Assembly: GCA_039636775.1 (NCBI GenBank)
Contig: CP143429.1
Coordinates: 558,001-622,000 of the forward strand
Direction of reading: 5' to 3'
Length of the DNA: 64,000 nt
Origin: Micrococcaceae bacterium Sec5.8
GTDB lineage: Bacteria; Actinomycetota; Actinomycetes; Actinomycetales; Micrococcaceae
Positions 13,361 through 23,772 of this stretch are shown one piece after another; within the stretch, counting starts at the first letter, position 1, and every line of letters begins with the position of its first letter. The notes under the pieces were generated by a model. The model had not been told where the DNA came from and ran no database searches. It saw nothing but the letters and a program-made list of their open reading frames with translations. The position numbers and the translations under genes were made by a program.

Positions 13361-14659
13361 ATGAAGGTGCAGAACACCCTCACAACCGGGACCAGCCGCC
13401 GGGTCTTCACGGCCGGCGCAATCTCCGTAGTTGCCGCGCTGGCACTGAGCGCCTGCGGCGGCGCTGCAGCCACCGCCCCGGCAACCGCGACGGCCAAACC
13501 GGACCTCAAGGCCTCCGGGGCCAGCACCATCACCATGTGGGTCGATGCCGAGCGCTCACCCGCGCTAAAGGACATCACCGCCAAGTTCCAGGCTGACACC
13601 GGCATCGAAGTCAAGCTCGTGGTCAAGGACTTCGCCGCAGTCCGCGACGACTTCATCACCCAGGTCCCCACGGGCAAGGGCCCGGACCTGATCGTCGGCC
13701 CGCACGACTGGCTAGGCAAGTTTGTCCAGAACGGTGTCATTGCCCCGGTTGAACTCGGCGACAAGAAATCCGGTTTCCAGGACTCCGCCGTCAAGGCCAT
13801 GACCTTCAACGGGTCCGTCTACGGTGTCCCGTACGCGATCGAGAACGTCGCGCTGCTGCGCAACACCGACATGGTGCCCGCGGCCGCCAAGACCTTCGAC
13901 GAGGTCATCTCCAACGGCAAAAAGGCCGTCGCCGACGGCAAGGCGCAGTTCCCGTTCCTGGTCGGCATGGATCCCAAGCAGGGCGATCCCTACCACCTGT
14001 ACCCGCTGCAGGCCTCCATGGGTTCGCAGGTCTTCGGCCTGGCCGCCGACGGCGGTTATGATCCCAAGCAGCTCCTGATCGGCGACGCCGCCGGTGTTGA
14101 GTTCGCCAAGAAACTGGCCGCGTGGGGCGATGCCGGCGAGAAGATCATCAACTCCAACATCACCGGTGACATCGCCAAGGAGAAGTTCCTGGCCGGCGAG
14201 TCCCCGTACTACCTGACGGGCCCGTGGAACGTTCCGGACGTGCAGAAGAAGGGCATCAAGTTCGCTGTGGACGCGCTGCCGGCCGCCGGTGACAAGCCGG
14301 CCCAGCCGTTCGTCGGCGTGAACGGCTTCTTCATCAGCGCCAAGAGCGCCAATGCCCTGGCCACCAACGAGTTCGTGACCAACTACCTGACCTCCGAGGC
14401 AGCCCAGGACTCCATGTACAAGGCCGGCGGCCGTCCGCCGGCGCTGAAGTCATCCTTCGAGAAGGCCGCCAGCGATCCCATCGTGGCAGCCTTCGGCAAG
14501 ATCGGCGCCACCGGGGTCCCGATGCCGGCGATCCCGGAAATGAGCGCGGTCTGGGCTGACTGGGGAGCCACCGAGCTGGCCCTGATCAAGGGCCAGGGCG
14601 ACCCGGCCGCAGACTGGGCCAAGATGGCCGCCAGCATCAAGGCCAAAATCGCGGGTTAG
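13361..14659 (+). CDS. malE: Maltose/maltodextrin ABC transporter substrate-binding lipoprotein
   Basis: 432 aa. The signal peptide has SRRVF (Tat-like twin arginine), a hydrophobic stretch and a lipobox LSAC with Cys32, so it is an outer-face membrane lipoprotein. The mature part is a MalE-type family 1 binding protein (ITMWVDAERSPALKDITAKF, GPDLIVGPHDWLG, AAQDSMYKAGGRPP). The ATG at 13361 is preceded by AAGGGA at good spacing; upstream in-frame starts at 13226 and 13346 would lack the clean signal peptide. First gene of malE-malF-malG-GH13. Confidence 0.92.
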   Translation: MKVQNTLTTGTSRRVFTAGAISVVAALALSACGGAAATAPATATAKPDLKASGASTITMWVDAERSPALKDITAKFQADTGIEVKLVVKDFAAVRDDFITQVPTGKGPDLIVGPHDWLGKFVQNGVIAPVELGDKKSGFQDSAVKAMTFNGSVYGVPYAIENVALLRNTDMVPAAAKTFDEVISNGKKAVADGKAQFPFLVGMDPKQGDPYHLYPLQASMGSQVFGLAADGGYDPKQLLIGDAAGVEFAKKLAAWGDAGEKIINSNITGDIAKEKFLAGESPYYLTGPWNVPDVQKKGIKFAVDALPAAGDKPAQPFVGVNGFFISAKSANALATNEFVTNYLTSEAAQDSMYKAGGRPPALKSSFEKAASDPIVAAFGKIGATGVPMPAIPEMSAVWADWGATELALIKGQGDPAADWAKMAASIKAKIAG

Positions 14660-14678
14660 TCCCCGCTCCGGCCCCTGA

Positions 14679-14726
14679 CACTCCGAGACTCCGACACTCC
14701 GAGACTCCGAGACTCCGAGACTCCGG
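14679..14726 (+). repeat. Octamer tandem repeat, 6 copies
   Basis: Six consecutive 8-bp units (c/g)actccga, the last ending in gg, in the malE-malF gap. Copies 1 and 3 begin with c, the others with g. This is a candidate variable-number repeat. Confidence 0.9.
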
Positions 14727-14750
14727 AGAGCGTCACGGACCGCAAGCACC

Positions 14751-14780
14751 GGGCCGGGCGGCAGCCATGCCGCCCGGCCC
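14751..14780 (+). other. Intercistronic hairpin between malE and malF
   Basis: 13-bp perfect stem (gggccgggcggca with tgccgcccggccc), loop gcca, with no T-tract after it. It is more likely an mRNA-stabilising or attenuating structure than a full terminator, because malF and malG lack another clear promoter. Confidence 0.7.
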
Positions 14781-14824
14781 GTTCCTGCACCACCACCAGC
14801 TTCTCCCTAGGACTGTAGACAGCC

Positions 14825-16468
14825 ATGACAGAAACCGAACTCCACCAGGCCGGGACCTCCGCCGCCGCAACGGGCCCGGACGGCTCTCCCGGGCGACCGG
14901 GCCGCCCGGGCAAGCGCCGCCGCTTCGGCCCGGACACCACCAAGGGCACCGTCGCAAAGATCGTGTTGCTGGGCCTCGTGGACGCACTGGCCGTCTACGT
15001 CCTGATGATGCTTTTCCTCCGCCAGTCGTGGGGTGCGCTGGCCGTCTCCTCCGCCGTCGTCCTGGCGATCAACTGGATCTACCTGCGAAAGGGCGGCCTC
15101 CCCGCAAAGTACCTGGCCCCCGGTGTGCTGTTCCTGCTGGTCTTCCAGGTCTTTGTGGTCATTTTCAGCGGCTACATCGCCTTCACCAACTACGGTGACG
15201 GGCACAACAGCACCAAAGACGACGCGATCGCCGCCATCCAGCTCACTGCGCAGAAGCGTGTGCCCGACTCGCCGGCGTACAAGGTCGCCGTCCTCGAAAA
15301 GGGCAACACCTTCCACCTGCTTTTCACCGCCCCGGACGGCAAAATCGCGTTTGGCAGCACTGAGGAGCCGCTCGACGCCGTCTCCGGCGCTGGCAAGGAC
15401 TCCACCGGCAAGGCGAACGCCCTGGACGGATACCGCACCCTGAACTTCCAGGAGATCGTGGCCAACCAGCAACAGATCCTGGGCATCACCGTTCCCGTCT
15501 CCTCCGACCCCGCCGACGGCACCCTGCGGACCGCCGACGGGAGCAACGCCTACCAGTTCAAACCGGCCCTGACCTATGACGCGGCGGCCGACACCTTCAC
15601 CGACACCGACACCGGCGCGGTCTACCGGGACAACGGCGAGGGTGCCTTCGGGGCCAGCAACGGCGAGACTCTTACCACCGGGTGGAAGATCGACGTCGGC
15701 ATGGACAACTTCGTGCGCGCCTTTACCGATCCCAGCCTGCGCGGGCCGCTGCTGGGCGTCATCCTCTGGACCTTCACCTTCGCCGTGGCCTCGGTGGCGC
15801 TGACCTTTGTGATGGGCATGTTCCTCGCCATGACCTTCAACCGCGAGGACCTGCGCGGCAAGAAGGTCTACCGCATCCTCATGATCCTGCCGTACGCGTT
15901 CCCGGCGTTCCTGTCCGGACTGGTGTGGTCCGGCATCCTGAACCCGCAGTTCGGCTGGCTCAACCAGACCCTGCTGGGCGGCGCCACGATCGGCTGGCTC
16001 ACGGACCCGGTCCTGGCCAAAATCAGCGTCCTCGTGGTCAACCTCTGGCTCGGCTTCCCCTATATGTTCCTCGTCTGCACCGGCGCCCTGCAGTCACTGC
16101 CGGCAGAGCTGGACGAGGCTGCCCGGATGGACGGGGCCGGCCCCTGGCGTGTGTTCCGCTCCATCAAACTGCCGCTGCTGCTGGTCTCCATCGCTCCTTT
16201 GCTGATCTCCTCGTTCGCGTTCAACTTCAACAACTTCAACGTGATCTTCATGCTCACCGGCGGCGGCCCGCGGTTCGCGGACACAGACCGGGACATTGGA
16301 GCCACGGACATCCTGATCACCCTCGTCTACAAGGTGGCCTTCGGGCAGGGGACGGGGCGTGACTATGGCCTCGCCAGCGCCCTGGCAATCATCATCTTCA
16401 TCATCGTGGCCACCGTGTCGGCCATCAGCTTCAAGCAGACCAAGGCACTCGAGGAAGTGAACTCATGA
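14825..16468 (+). CDS. malF: Maltodextrin ABC transporter permease MalF
   Basis: 547 aa. Three N-terminal membrane segments (about residues 42-125) are followed by a large extracytoplasmic region (about residues 125-290, beginning GDGHNSTKDD), comparable to the P2 loop of enterobacterial MalF. Then come the conserved permease segments with the EAA loop DEAARMDGAGPWRVF, which docks the ATPase. Its end overlaps malG by 4 nt. The ATG at 14825 begins the only good hydrophilic leader; its ribosome binding site is weak. Confidence 0.93.
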   Translation: MTETELHQAGTSAAATGPDGSPGRPGRPGKRRRFGPDTTKGTVAKIVLLGLVDALAVYVLMMLFLRQSWGALAVSSAVVLAINWIYLRKGGLPAKYLAPGVLFLLVFQVFVVIFSGYIAFTNYGDGHNSTKDDAIAAIQLTAQKRVPDSPAYKVAVLEKGNTFHLLFTAPDGKIAFGSTEEPLDAVSGAGKDSTGKANALDGYRTLNFQEIVANQQQILGITVPVSSDPADGTLRTADGSNAYQFKPALTYDAAADTFTDTDTGAVYRDNGEGAFGASNGETLTTGWKIDVGMDNFVRAFTDPSLRGPLLGVILWTFTFAVASVALTFVMGMFLAMTFNREDLRGKKVYRILMILPYAFPAFLSGLVWSGILNPQFGWLNQTLLGGATIGWLTDPVLAKISVLVVNLWLGFPYMFLVCTGALQSLPAELDEAARMDGAGPWRVFRSIKLPLLLVSIAPLLISSFAFNFNNFNVIFMLTGGGPRFADTDRDIGATDILITLVYKVAFGQGTGRDYGLASALAIIIFIIVATVSAISFKQTKALEEVNS

Positions 16469-17433
16469 ACGGGTCAGTAAGTACCGCCAGCGCGTCGGCG
16501 GCTCCCGCCGGCGTCGATGGCGCACCGGCGTCCAGCACCACCGACGTCGAGCATCTCCGCGGGCTGCAACGCCGGCGCCCCTTCGGTGTTTGGTTCAAGG
16601 ACAAGGGCTGGCGGCACCTCGTCGGCATCGCCGTGACGATCTTCGCGATCTTCCCGCTGCTGTACGTCCTGTCCGCGGCATTCAATTCCACGGGCACGCT
16701 GGTGGGCTCCAACGCGCTGTTCAGCCGGATCGACGTCGGCAACTTCGTCGAACTGTTCAACAACCCTGCGCGGCCCTACGCCCGCTGGTTCGTGAACACC
16801 ATGGTGGTGGGCGTCGTGACGTCAGTGGCCACGGTCTTCCTCGGCGCCATGGCCGCGTATGCGTTCTCCCGGATGCGCTTCAAAGGCCGCCGGATCGGCC
16901 TGCTGAGCCTGCTGCTGCTGCAGATGTTCCCGCAACTGCTCGCCGTCGTCGCGATCTTCCTACTGCTCAGCGGCATCTCCGAGGTCATCCCGGCGCTCGG
17001 GCTCGGCAGCCAGCTGGGCCTGATCATGGTCTACCTCGGCGGCGCCCTGGGCGTGAACACCTACCTGATGTACGGCTTCTTCAACACCGTGCCGCAGTCC
17101 CTCGACGAGGCGGCCAAGATCGACGGCGCCAGCCACACGCAGATCTTCTTCGGCATCATCATGCGCCTCGTCACCCCGATCCTGGCCGTCGTGGGACTGC
17201 TGTCCTTCATCGGCATTTCCGGTGAATTTGTGATCGCCAGCGTGGTGCTCACGGATCCGGACAGCCAGACCCTCGCGGTGGGCCTGTATTCCTTCGTCGC
17301 GCAGCAGCGGTCCGAGAACTGGGGCGTTTTCGCCGCCGGCGCCGTCGTCGCGGCCGTGCCGGTGATGGCGCTGTTCCTCTTCCTGCAGCGCTACATCGTC
17401 AGCGGCCTCACCCAGGGCTCGGTGAAGGGCTAG
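16465..17433 (+). CDS. malG: Maltodextrin ABC transporter permease MalG
   Basis: 322 aa, six predicted membrane segments after a hydrophilic N terminus. The EAA loop is PQSLDEAAKIDGASHTQIFF, and the protein ends QGSVKG as MalG proteins do. It overlaps malF by ATGA and is followed after 2 nt by the GH13 gene, so translation is coupled. No ATPase gene is present in the operon. Confidence 0.93.
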   Translation: MNGSVSTASASAAPAGVDGAPASSTTDVEHLRGLQRRRPFGVWFKDKGWRHLVGIAVTIFAIFPLLYVLSAAFNSTGTLVGSNALFSRIDVGNFVELFNNPARPYARWFVNTMVVGVVTSVATVFLGAMAAYAFSRMRFKGRRIGLLSLLLLQMFPQLLAVVAIFLLLSGISEVIPALGLGSQLGLIMVYLGGALGVNTYLMYGFFNTVPQSLDEAAKIDGASHTQIFFGIIMRLVTPILAVVGLLSFIGISGEFVIASVVLTDPDSQTLAVGLYSFVAQQRSENWGVFAAGAVVAAVPVMALFLFLQRYIVSGLTQGSVKG

Positions 17434-17435
17434 GC

Positions 17436-19319
17436 ATGACCAGGCAGGGGAGGGCCGGGTTGCTGCCGCACCACGACGGCTCCGGCCTGTACGCCCCGCA
17501 GCAGGTGGCGCTCGGCGACGAGGCCCTGCTGCGGGTCCGGGTTCCTGCCGGGTGGGGACGGGCCACCAGGGTCTGGCTCCGCTCGATCCACGACGGTGAG
17601 CCCCGCTATGAGCCCTGCGCAGCTTCGGGCGAGGCCGACGGCTGGGCCTGGTGGGAGGCGCCCATGACCGTCACCAACCCGGTGGCCCGGTACCGGTTCC
17701 TGCTGGAGGCCGGGGAACGCTACTGGAGCCTGAACGCGCAGGGTCTATTCAGCCGGGACGTCTCCGACTATGCGGACTTCCGCCTCACCGCGTTCCCGGC
17801 AGCGCCGCAGTGGCTCCGCACCGGCACGATGTACCAGATCTTCCCGGACCGCTTTGCCCGATCTGCCGCGCCTGCGGAGGGCCCGGCCGCGGCGCAACAC
17901 GTCCCCGATTGGGCTGTCCCCTGCAGCTGGGACGCCACCCCGGTGCAGGGGACAGGCCCGGACACCCCGTACCAGTTCTACGGCGGAGACCTCGCCGGCA
18001 TCACCGAAAGACTCGACCACATCCAGGAGCTCGGCGCGGACGTCATCTACCTGACGCCGTTCTTCCCCGCACGCTCCAACCACCGCTATGACGCCTCAAC
18101 CTTTTCGTCCGTGGATCCGCTCCTCGGCGGGGACCAAGCCCTCGTGGAGCTGGTGGAGGCCGCCCACTCCCGCGGTTTGAAGGTCATGGGCGACCTCACC
18201 GCCAATCACTCCGGCGACGCCCACGAATGGTTTCGGCGGGCCCTCGCGGAACCGGACGCCGCGGAAGCGGGCTACTACTACTTCAACGGGGACCACAGCG
18301 AATACGAGGCCTGGTACGGCGTGTCCTCGCTGCCCAAACTCAACTGGTCATCGGAAGGGCTCCAGCAGAGGTTCGTCCTGTCAGAGGACTCGCCCGTGGC
18401 CCGTTGGCTCAAGCCGCCGTTCAGCCTGGACGGCTGGCGGATTGATGTCGGCAACATGACCGGACGGCTCGGGGCCACGGACCTCAACCAGGACGTCGCC
18501 CGGTTGATCGCCGGCCGGGTCCGCGAGATCAACCCCGAGGCGGCGCTCCTGGCCGAGGCCACCAACGACGCTGCGCCGGATTTCAGCGGTGAACACTGGC
18601 ACGGCGCCATGACGTACTCCAACTTCACCCGGCCGCTCTGGTCCTGGCTCGCCGGGGACGCCCCGCACGTCAATTTCTTCGGCACGCCTTTGGCCGGACC
18701 CAACCGGACCGGCGCCGAGGACTTCCTGGCCACCCACCTGGACCTGGCCGCCGCCTTCAGCTGGGGCGTGCGGCAGCAGAACATGAACGCCTTGAACAGC
18801 CACGACACGGCGCGGGCCGCCACCGTCATGATCGACGGCGGGCAGCGGCTCGGGGCCGTGCTGATGTTCACGCTGCCCGGTGTTCCCGTGGTGTTTGCGG
18901 GCGATGAATTCGGCCTCAAAGGGGACAACGGGGAGGCTTCGCGGACGCCGATGCCCTGGAACGATCCGGACCGGGTCCTTGATGACCTCCGGTCCGACTA
19001 CGCTGCCCTCGCTGCGTTGCGCCGGGACCAGCCCGCCCTGACCGGCGGCGGGATCCGGTGGCTGCACGCCGAGGGCGATGCGCTCGTGTTTATACGGGAA
19101 ACAGCCGGGACCTCCGTGCTCGTCGTCGTCACCCGGGCGGCGGCGGATGTGGCACTGCCGGCGGGGATGCTCACCGGCGCCCAGCTCGGGGCACTCGCGG
19201 ACGCTCCCGCGTTCGCCGCCGGGCAGGTATCGGCGGAGGGCGCCAATGCAGCCGCCCTGATCTGCACCCGCGGTCCTGCCTCCGCCGTCTGGGTTCTGCC
19301 CGGCACCACGCAGCCCTAA
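17436..19319 (+). CDS. GH13 cyclomaltodextrinase/maltodextrin glucosidase-like enzyme
   Basis: 627 aa, cytoplasmic. An N-terminal beta-sandwich region (about 1-115, CBM34-like) precedes the GH13 barrel: TMYQIFPDRF, YGGDLAGI, DLTANH (253-258), nucleophile Asp337 in GWRIDVGN, acid/base Glu374 in LAEATND, and Asp457 in NSHDTAR. The domain order is that of MalZ, neopullulanase and cyclomaltodextrinase (GH13_20/21). It is translationally linked to malG, so it likely degrades imported maltodextrins. Exact substrate preference cannot be read from sequence. Confidence 0.9.
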   Translation: MTRQGRAGLLPHHDGSGLYAPQQVALGDEALLRVRVPAGWGRATRVWLRSIHDGEPRYEPCAASGEADGWAWWEAPMTVTNPVARYRFLLEAGERYWSLNAQGLFSRDVSDYADFRLTAFPAAPQWLRTGTMYQIFPDRFARSAAPAEGPAAAQHVPDWAVPCSWDATPVQGTGPDTPYQFYGGDLAGITERLDHIQELGADVIYLTPFFPARSNHRYDASTFSSVDPLLGGDQALVELVEAAHSRGLKVMGDLTANHSGDAHEWFRRALAEPDAAEAGYYYFNGDHSEYEAWYGVSSLPKLNWSSEGLQQRFVLSEDSPVARWLKPPFSLDGWRIDVGNMTGRLGATDLNQDVARLIAGRVREINPEAALLAEATNDAAPDFSGEHWHGAMTYSNFTRPLWSWLAGDAPHVNFFGTPLAGPNRTGAEDFLATHLDLAAAFSWGVRQQNMNALNSHDTARAATVMIDGGQRLGAVLMFTLPGVPVVFAGDEFGLKGDNGEASRTPMPWNDPDRVLDDLRSDYAALAALRRDQPALTGGGIRWLHAEGDALVFIRETAGTSVLVVVTRAAADVALPAGMLTGAQLGALADAPAFAAGQVSAEGANAAALICTRGPASAVWVLPGTTQP

Positions 19320-19378
19320 GCACTCCGGCTGCGGTCCCGGCTTAGACTGAAGGCCGGATTCAACGAACTGGAGACCGC

Positions 19379-20746
19379 ATGAGCATCATCGACGAGCTCA
19401 CCTCTGTCCTGGGACCGGCGAAAGTCGACCTGGATGACCCCACGCTGGCCGTCTATGCCGTGGATCAGGCACCGGTGCTGGACTATCAGCTGCCGCTGGC
19501 CGTGGTCCGGGCCGAATCGGTCGAAGACGTCCAGGCCACCGTCCGCGCCTGCGCCGCCCTCGGGGTCCCGCTGGTGGCCCGCGGCGCCGGGACCGGTGTG
19601 TCCGGCGGCGCCCATGCGAGCAAGGGCTGCATCGTGCTGAGCCTGGAACGGATGAACCGCATCCTTGACCTCAATCCTGATGACGAGACCGCCGTCGTCG
19701 AACCCGGGGTCATTAACGCGGACCTCAACGCCGCTGCCGCGGCCCACGGCCTGATGTATGCCCCCGACCCGGCCAGCTACAGGATGTCCACCATCGGCGG
19801 CAACGTTGCCACCAACGCCGGCGGCCTGCGCTGCGCCAAATACGGGGTGACCCGGGACTCCGTGCTGGCACTCGACGTCGTGCTGGCGGATGGTTCCCTC
19901 ATCCACACCGGCCACCAGACGTTCAAGGGCGTCGCCGGCTACGACCTCACCGGGCTGTTCGTCGGCTCCGAGGGGACGCTGGGAATCGTCGTCGGTGTCA
20001 CCGTCCGGCTCAAGTATCTCCCGCAGGACGTGCACACGATCGCCGCTTTTTACCCGGACTTCCGCACCGCCGCGGCCGGTGTCCTCGCTGTAGGCAAAGC
20101 GCGGGTGCAGCCGGCCATCATGGAACTGCTCGACAGCGGCACCCTGGCCCAGCTCGATGAGATGCACGGCTCGGACCTCGCCGCCAGGGGACAGTCCCTG
20201 CTGTTGATCCAGACCGACGGGTTCGGTGCGGCGGCCGAGGCGGCCGCCATCCGGCCCGTTCTCGTGGCGGGCGGCGCTGTGGTGACCATGGAAGCCAGCG
20301 CGGAGGCAGAGCAGCTTGTGGAACTGCGGCGCAACAGCCGCGGCGTGGAGGTCGACGACGAATACCGCGTGGGCGAGGACGTCGCCGTCCCGCGCTCCCG
20401 GCTGGTGGACTACGTCGCCGAACTGGAGGCCATGGCGGCGGCGAACAGGGTGAACCTCAAAGTCGTGGCGCACGCCGGCGACGGGAACCTGCATCCCACC
20501 TTCTGGGTGGACCGGGTGGACGGAGCCGTCGACGCCGGCGCCATGGAGCGGCTGGGAGCGGCCTTGGACAAATCCATCACCGTTGCCCTCGCGATGGGCG
20601 GCACCATCACGGGTGAGCACGGGATCGGCCAGTTCAAGCTGCGCTGGCTCGGGCTTGAACAGAAGGAACCCGTGCGCGAACTGCAGCGCCGGATCAAGGA
20701 ACTGTTCGATCCGGCCGGCATCCTGAACCCCGGCAAGGCGATTTAG
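19379..20746 (+). CDS. FAD-linked oxidase (GlcD/D-lactate dehydrogenase type)
   Basis: 455 aa. The PCMH-type FAD-binding domain shows ARGAGTGVSGGA, STIGGNVATNAGG and FVGSEGTLGIV, and the C-terminal FAD-linked oxidase domain ends with the conserved ITGEHGIGQFK, as in glycolate oxidase subunit GlcD and bacterial D-lactate dehydrogenases. The ATG has GGAGA 8 nt upstream. It has its own position between the mal operon and a convergent DUF4032 gene. Whether it oxidises glycolate, D-lactate or another 2-hydroxyacid is open. Confidence 0.88.
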   Translation: MSIIDELTSVLGPAKVDLDDPTLAVYAVDQAPVLDYQLPLAVVRAESVEDVQATVRACAALGVPLVARGAGTGVSGGAHASKGCIVLSLERMNRILDLNPDDETAVVEPGVINADLNAAAAAHGLMYAPDPASYRMSTIGGNVATNAGGLRCAKYGVTRDSVLALDVVLADGSLIHTGHQTFKGVAGYDLTGLFVGSEGTLGIVVGVTVRLKYLPQDVHTIAAFYPDFRTAAAGVLAVGKARVQPAIMELLDSGTLAQLDEMHGSDLAARGQSLLLIQTDGFGAAAEAAAIRPVLVAGGAVVTMEASAEAEQLVELRRNSRGVEVDDEYRVGEDVAVPRSRLVDYVAELEAMAAANRVNLKVVAHAGDGNLHPTFWVDRVDGAVDAGAMERLGAALDKSITVALAMGGTITGEHGIGQFKLRWLGLEQKEPVRELQRRIKELFDPAGILNPGKAI

Positions 20747-20839
20747 CGCAGCTGTGCCACAACGGCGTGGCCCGGGATCGACGCGCCGGCCCGGGACCGG
20801 CCGCCCCTGACTGGTGACGGGTGCGCCGGACGGGTCCGG

Positions 20840-22276
20840 TCAGTCGTTCGAGTCGGGATATTCGTCGTCGGACTCATCCGCGCCGTAGCGGGATTCCTCT
20901 GTTTCCACCTCAAGAATTTTGAGCAGTTCGGTGTCCGGGTTCAGCATGATCGCCGCCTCGTCCCGGCGGTGGCGGAGCTCGGAGTCGATGTAGGACTGCA
21001 CGGCCTCGGCCAGCGGAATGTGCCGGTTCTCCTTTTCGGACATGTACCAGCGGTGCTCCAGGATCTCGTGGACTGCCTCCGCCGGTTCCAGTTTCCCGGA
21101 CAGGTCCCGCGGGATGGAACGGACAATCGGTTCGAAGATCTGGCTGACCCACAAGTGGGCGCTGTATTCCTCATCCATCCCCGGGTTGTTATCCGCGCGG
21201 AACGAATCCATGTCGTTCAGGAGCCGGCGGGCCTGGTTCTCCTGGACGTCCAGGCCGGTCAGGCGCAGCAGCCTGCGCTGGTGGTGGCCGGCATCCACCA
21301 CCTTGGGCTGGAGCTGGATGGTGGAGCCGTTCTGCGTCGTCTTGATCGCGTACTCCTCGACGTCGAACCCCAGCTCGTTGAGTTTGCGGATGCGGGCCGC
21401 GACCCGCCAGCGTTCGCCGATCTCAAACGATTCCTTCTCCGTCAGCTCGGTCCACAGCCGCCGGTAGCTGTCCATGATGAGTTCGCTGGTGGCGACGGGG
21501 TCCACCTTTTCCTCGATGAGTCCGCCGTCGAGCAGGTCCATCAGTTCCCCGGCAATGTTGACCCGGGCGATCTCCAGGTCGTATTCGCGCTGGCCGGTGG
21601 AGAGGTCCGGATAGAGCTCACCTGTTTCGGCGTCCACGAGGTAGGCGGCGAACGCGCCGGCATCGCGCCGGAACAGGGTGTTCGAGAGCGATACGTCGCC
21701 CCAGTAGAAGCCGATCAGGTGCAGGCGGACCAGCAGGAGGGCCTGGGCATCGATCAGGCGGGTGAGGGTGTCCTTGCGCAGCATCTGGGAGAAGAGGGCG
21801 CGGTAGGGCATCGAGAACTTCAGGTGCCGGGTGACCAGCACGGGGTTCAGCGGCCGCCCATCGGGGGTGGTGCGGCCGGTGATGACGGCGACCGGCTCCA
21901 CGCAGGGCACATCCAGCCGGGCAAGCTTGCGGAGCATGTGGTACTCGTGGCGGGCCACGTGCTCTGAGGTTTCCTTGATGGCAATGACCGAGCCGCCGAG
22001 GTGGGCGAACCGCACAATGTGGCGGGAAATGCCGCGAGGGAGAGCGGCGAGGTGTTCCGCGGGCCAGTCCTCGAGGGCGATATGCCACGGCAGGTCCAGG
22101 AGTTCGGGCTCGGTGGCGGCAGCGGTAATGCTCAGCGAGCTCGAGGCCATGGGGGCCTTGCTGTCATTGGCGCTGGCGGCTTCAAACCGGGGCAGCTTGC
22201 CGATCTGGCCGTAGTCGGTGGGTTCGTCGTGCCACTGGGCACTGTTTTCCTCGGTGCTGGCGTATTCCTCGGTCAT
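20840..22276 (-). CDS. DUF4032 domain protein with kinase-like fold
   Basis: 478 aa. The N-terminal half resembles lipopolysaccharide-kinase (WaaP)-like folds: GGSVIAIKET as lysine region, LHLIGFYWGDVSLSNTLFRRD as catalytic-loop-like segment (D in place of the HxD pattern) and YLVDAETGEL as a metal-site-like segment. The C-terminal part, VEEYAIKTTQNGSTIQLQPKVV to the acidic tail, is the DUF4032 domain, common in actinobacteria. No enzymatic function is established. It lies downstream of the MsmX-type ATPase gene on the same strand, across a hairpin. Confidence 0.82.
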   Translation of the reverse strand: MTEEYASTEENSAQWHDEPTDYGQIGKLPRFEAASANDSKAPMASSSLSITAAATEPELLDLPWHIALEDWPAEHLAALPRGISRHIVRFAHLGGSVIAIKETSEHVARHEYHMLRKLARLDVPCVEPVAVITGRTTPDGRPLNPVLVTRHLKFSMPYRALFSQMLRKDTLTRLIDAQALLLVRLHLIGFYWGDVSLSNTLFRRDAGAFAAYLVDAETGELYPDLSTGQREYDLEIARVNIAGELMDLLDGGLIEEKVDPVATSELIMDSYRRLWTELTEKESFEIGERWRVAARIRKLNELGFDVEEYAIKTTQNGSTIQLQPKVVDAGHHQRRLLRLTGLDVQENQARRLLNDMDSFRADNNPGMDEEYSAHLWVSQIFEPIVRSIPRDLSGKLEPAEAVHEILEHRWYMSEKENRHIPLAEAVQSYIDSELRHRRDEAAIMLNPDTELLKILEVETEESRYGADESDDEYPDSND

Positions 22277-22341
22277 GAGCCAATTCTTCCGTACTGGGCG
22301 CCGCTGCCCTAACGGACGCCGGCCAACAGGTTATTTAACGC

Positions 22342-22377
22342 CTGACGGCGGCCCTCCCATAGGAGGACCGCCGTCAG
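22342..22377 (-). terminator. Hairpin after the msmX-type gene
   Basis: 16-bp stem with one C-A mismatch (ctgacggcggccctcc with ggaggaccgccgtcag), 4-nt loop, in the gap between the msmX-type stop and the DUF4032 start. On the minus strand it is followed by a moderately AT-rich stretch (ggcgttaaataa). Confidence 0.65.
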
Positions 22378-22420
22378 TTGCGCAGCGTTGCCTGGAGCGA
22401 GGTCAGGGTGCCGGTGGCGA

Positions 22421-23503
<1,083 letters not shown>

Positions 23504-23772
23504 AGTTATCAATCCCTTCACCGGCAGGTACGTGCCGGACGATCCGTAGTGAATGGTCTTATTGTTCAATTGTTAATTCAGTTGTTACTCGGTTCTCAGC
23601 ACCTGGTCGTGCGCATACTCCCCGGCCGAAGCCGAGGAGTATCCAATGATGCCGCACGGTACTTGTGCGCCACATCACAACAAGAGTATGTCAGATGTTT
23701 GGTAAACGGGGCGAAATGTTGGCGATTTCACACGTGATGGGGCTTACGTTGGGCCCGCAGTGCCGCTGACCC
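23504..23772. other. Intergenic region upstream of the msmX-type gene
   Basis: 269 nt between the ATPase start and the otsB stop. It is notably AT-rich close to the ATPase gene (23560-23600) and contains a short inverted repeat cctcggcttcggccggggag (minus-strand reading, 23620-23639). No convincing -35/-10 pair or gene was recognised. Confidence 0.4.

Noticed and set aside
14660..14824. CRISPR-like array between malE and malF
   Set aside because: Units are 8 bp and contiguous without spacers; this is a simple tandem repeat.
19316..20620. Minus-strand 434-codon frame over the FAD-oxidase gene
   Set aside because: Antisense of a complete oxidase; composition only.
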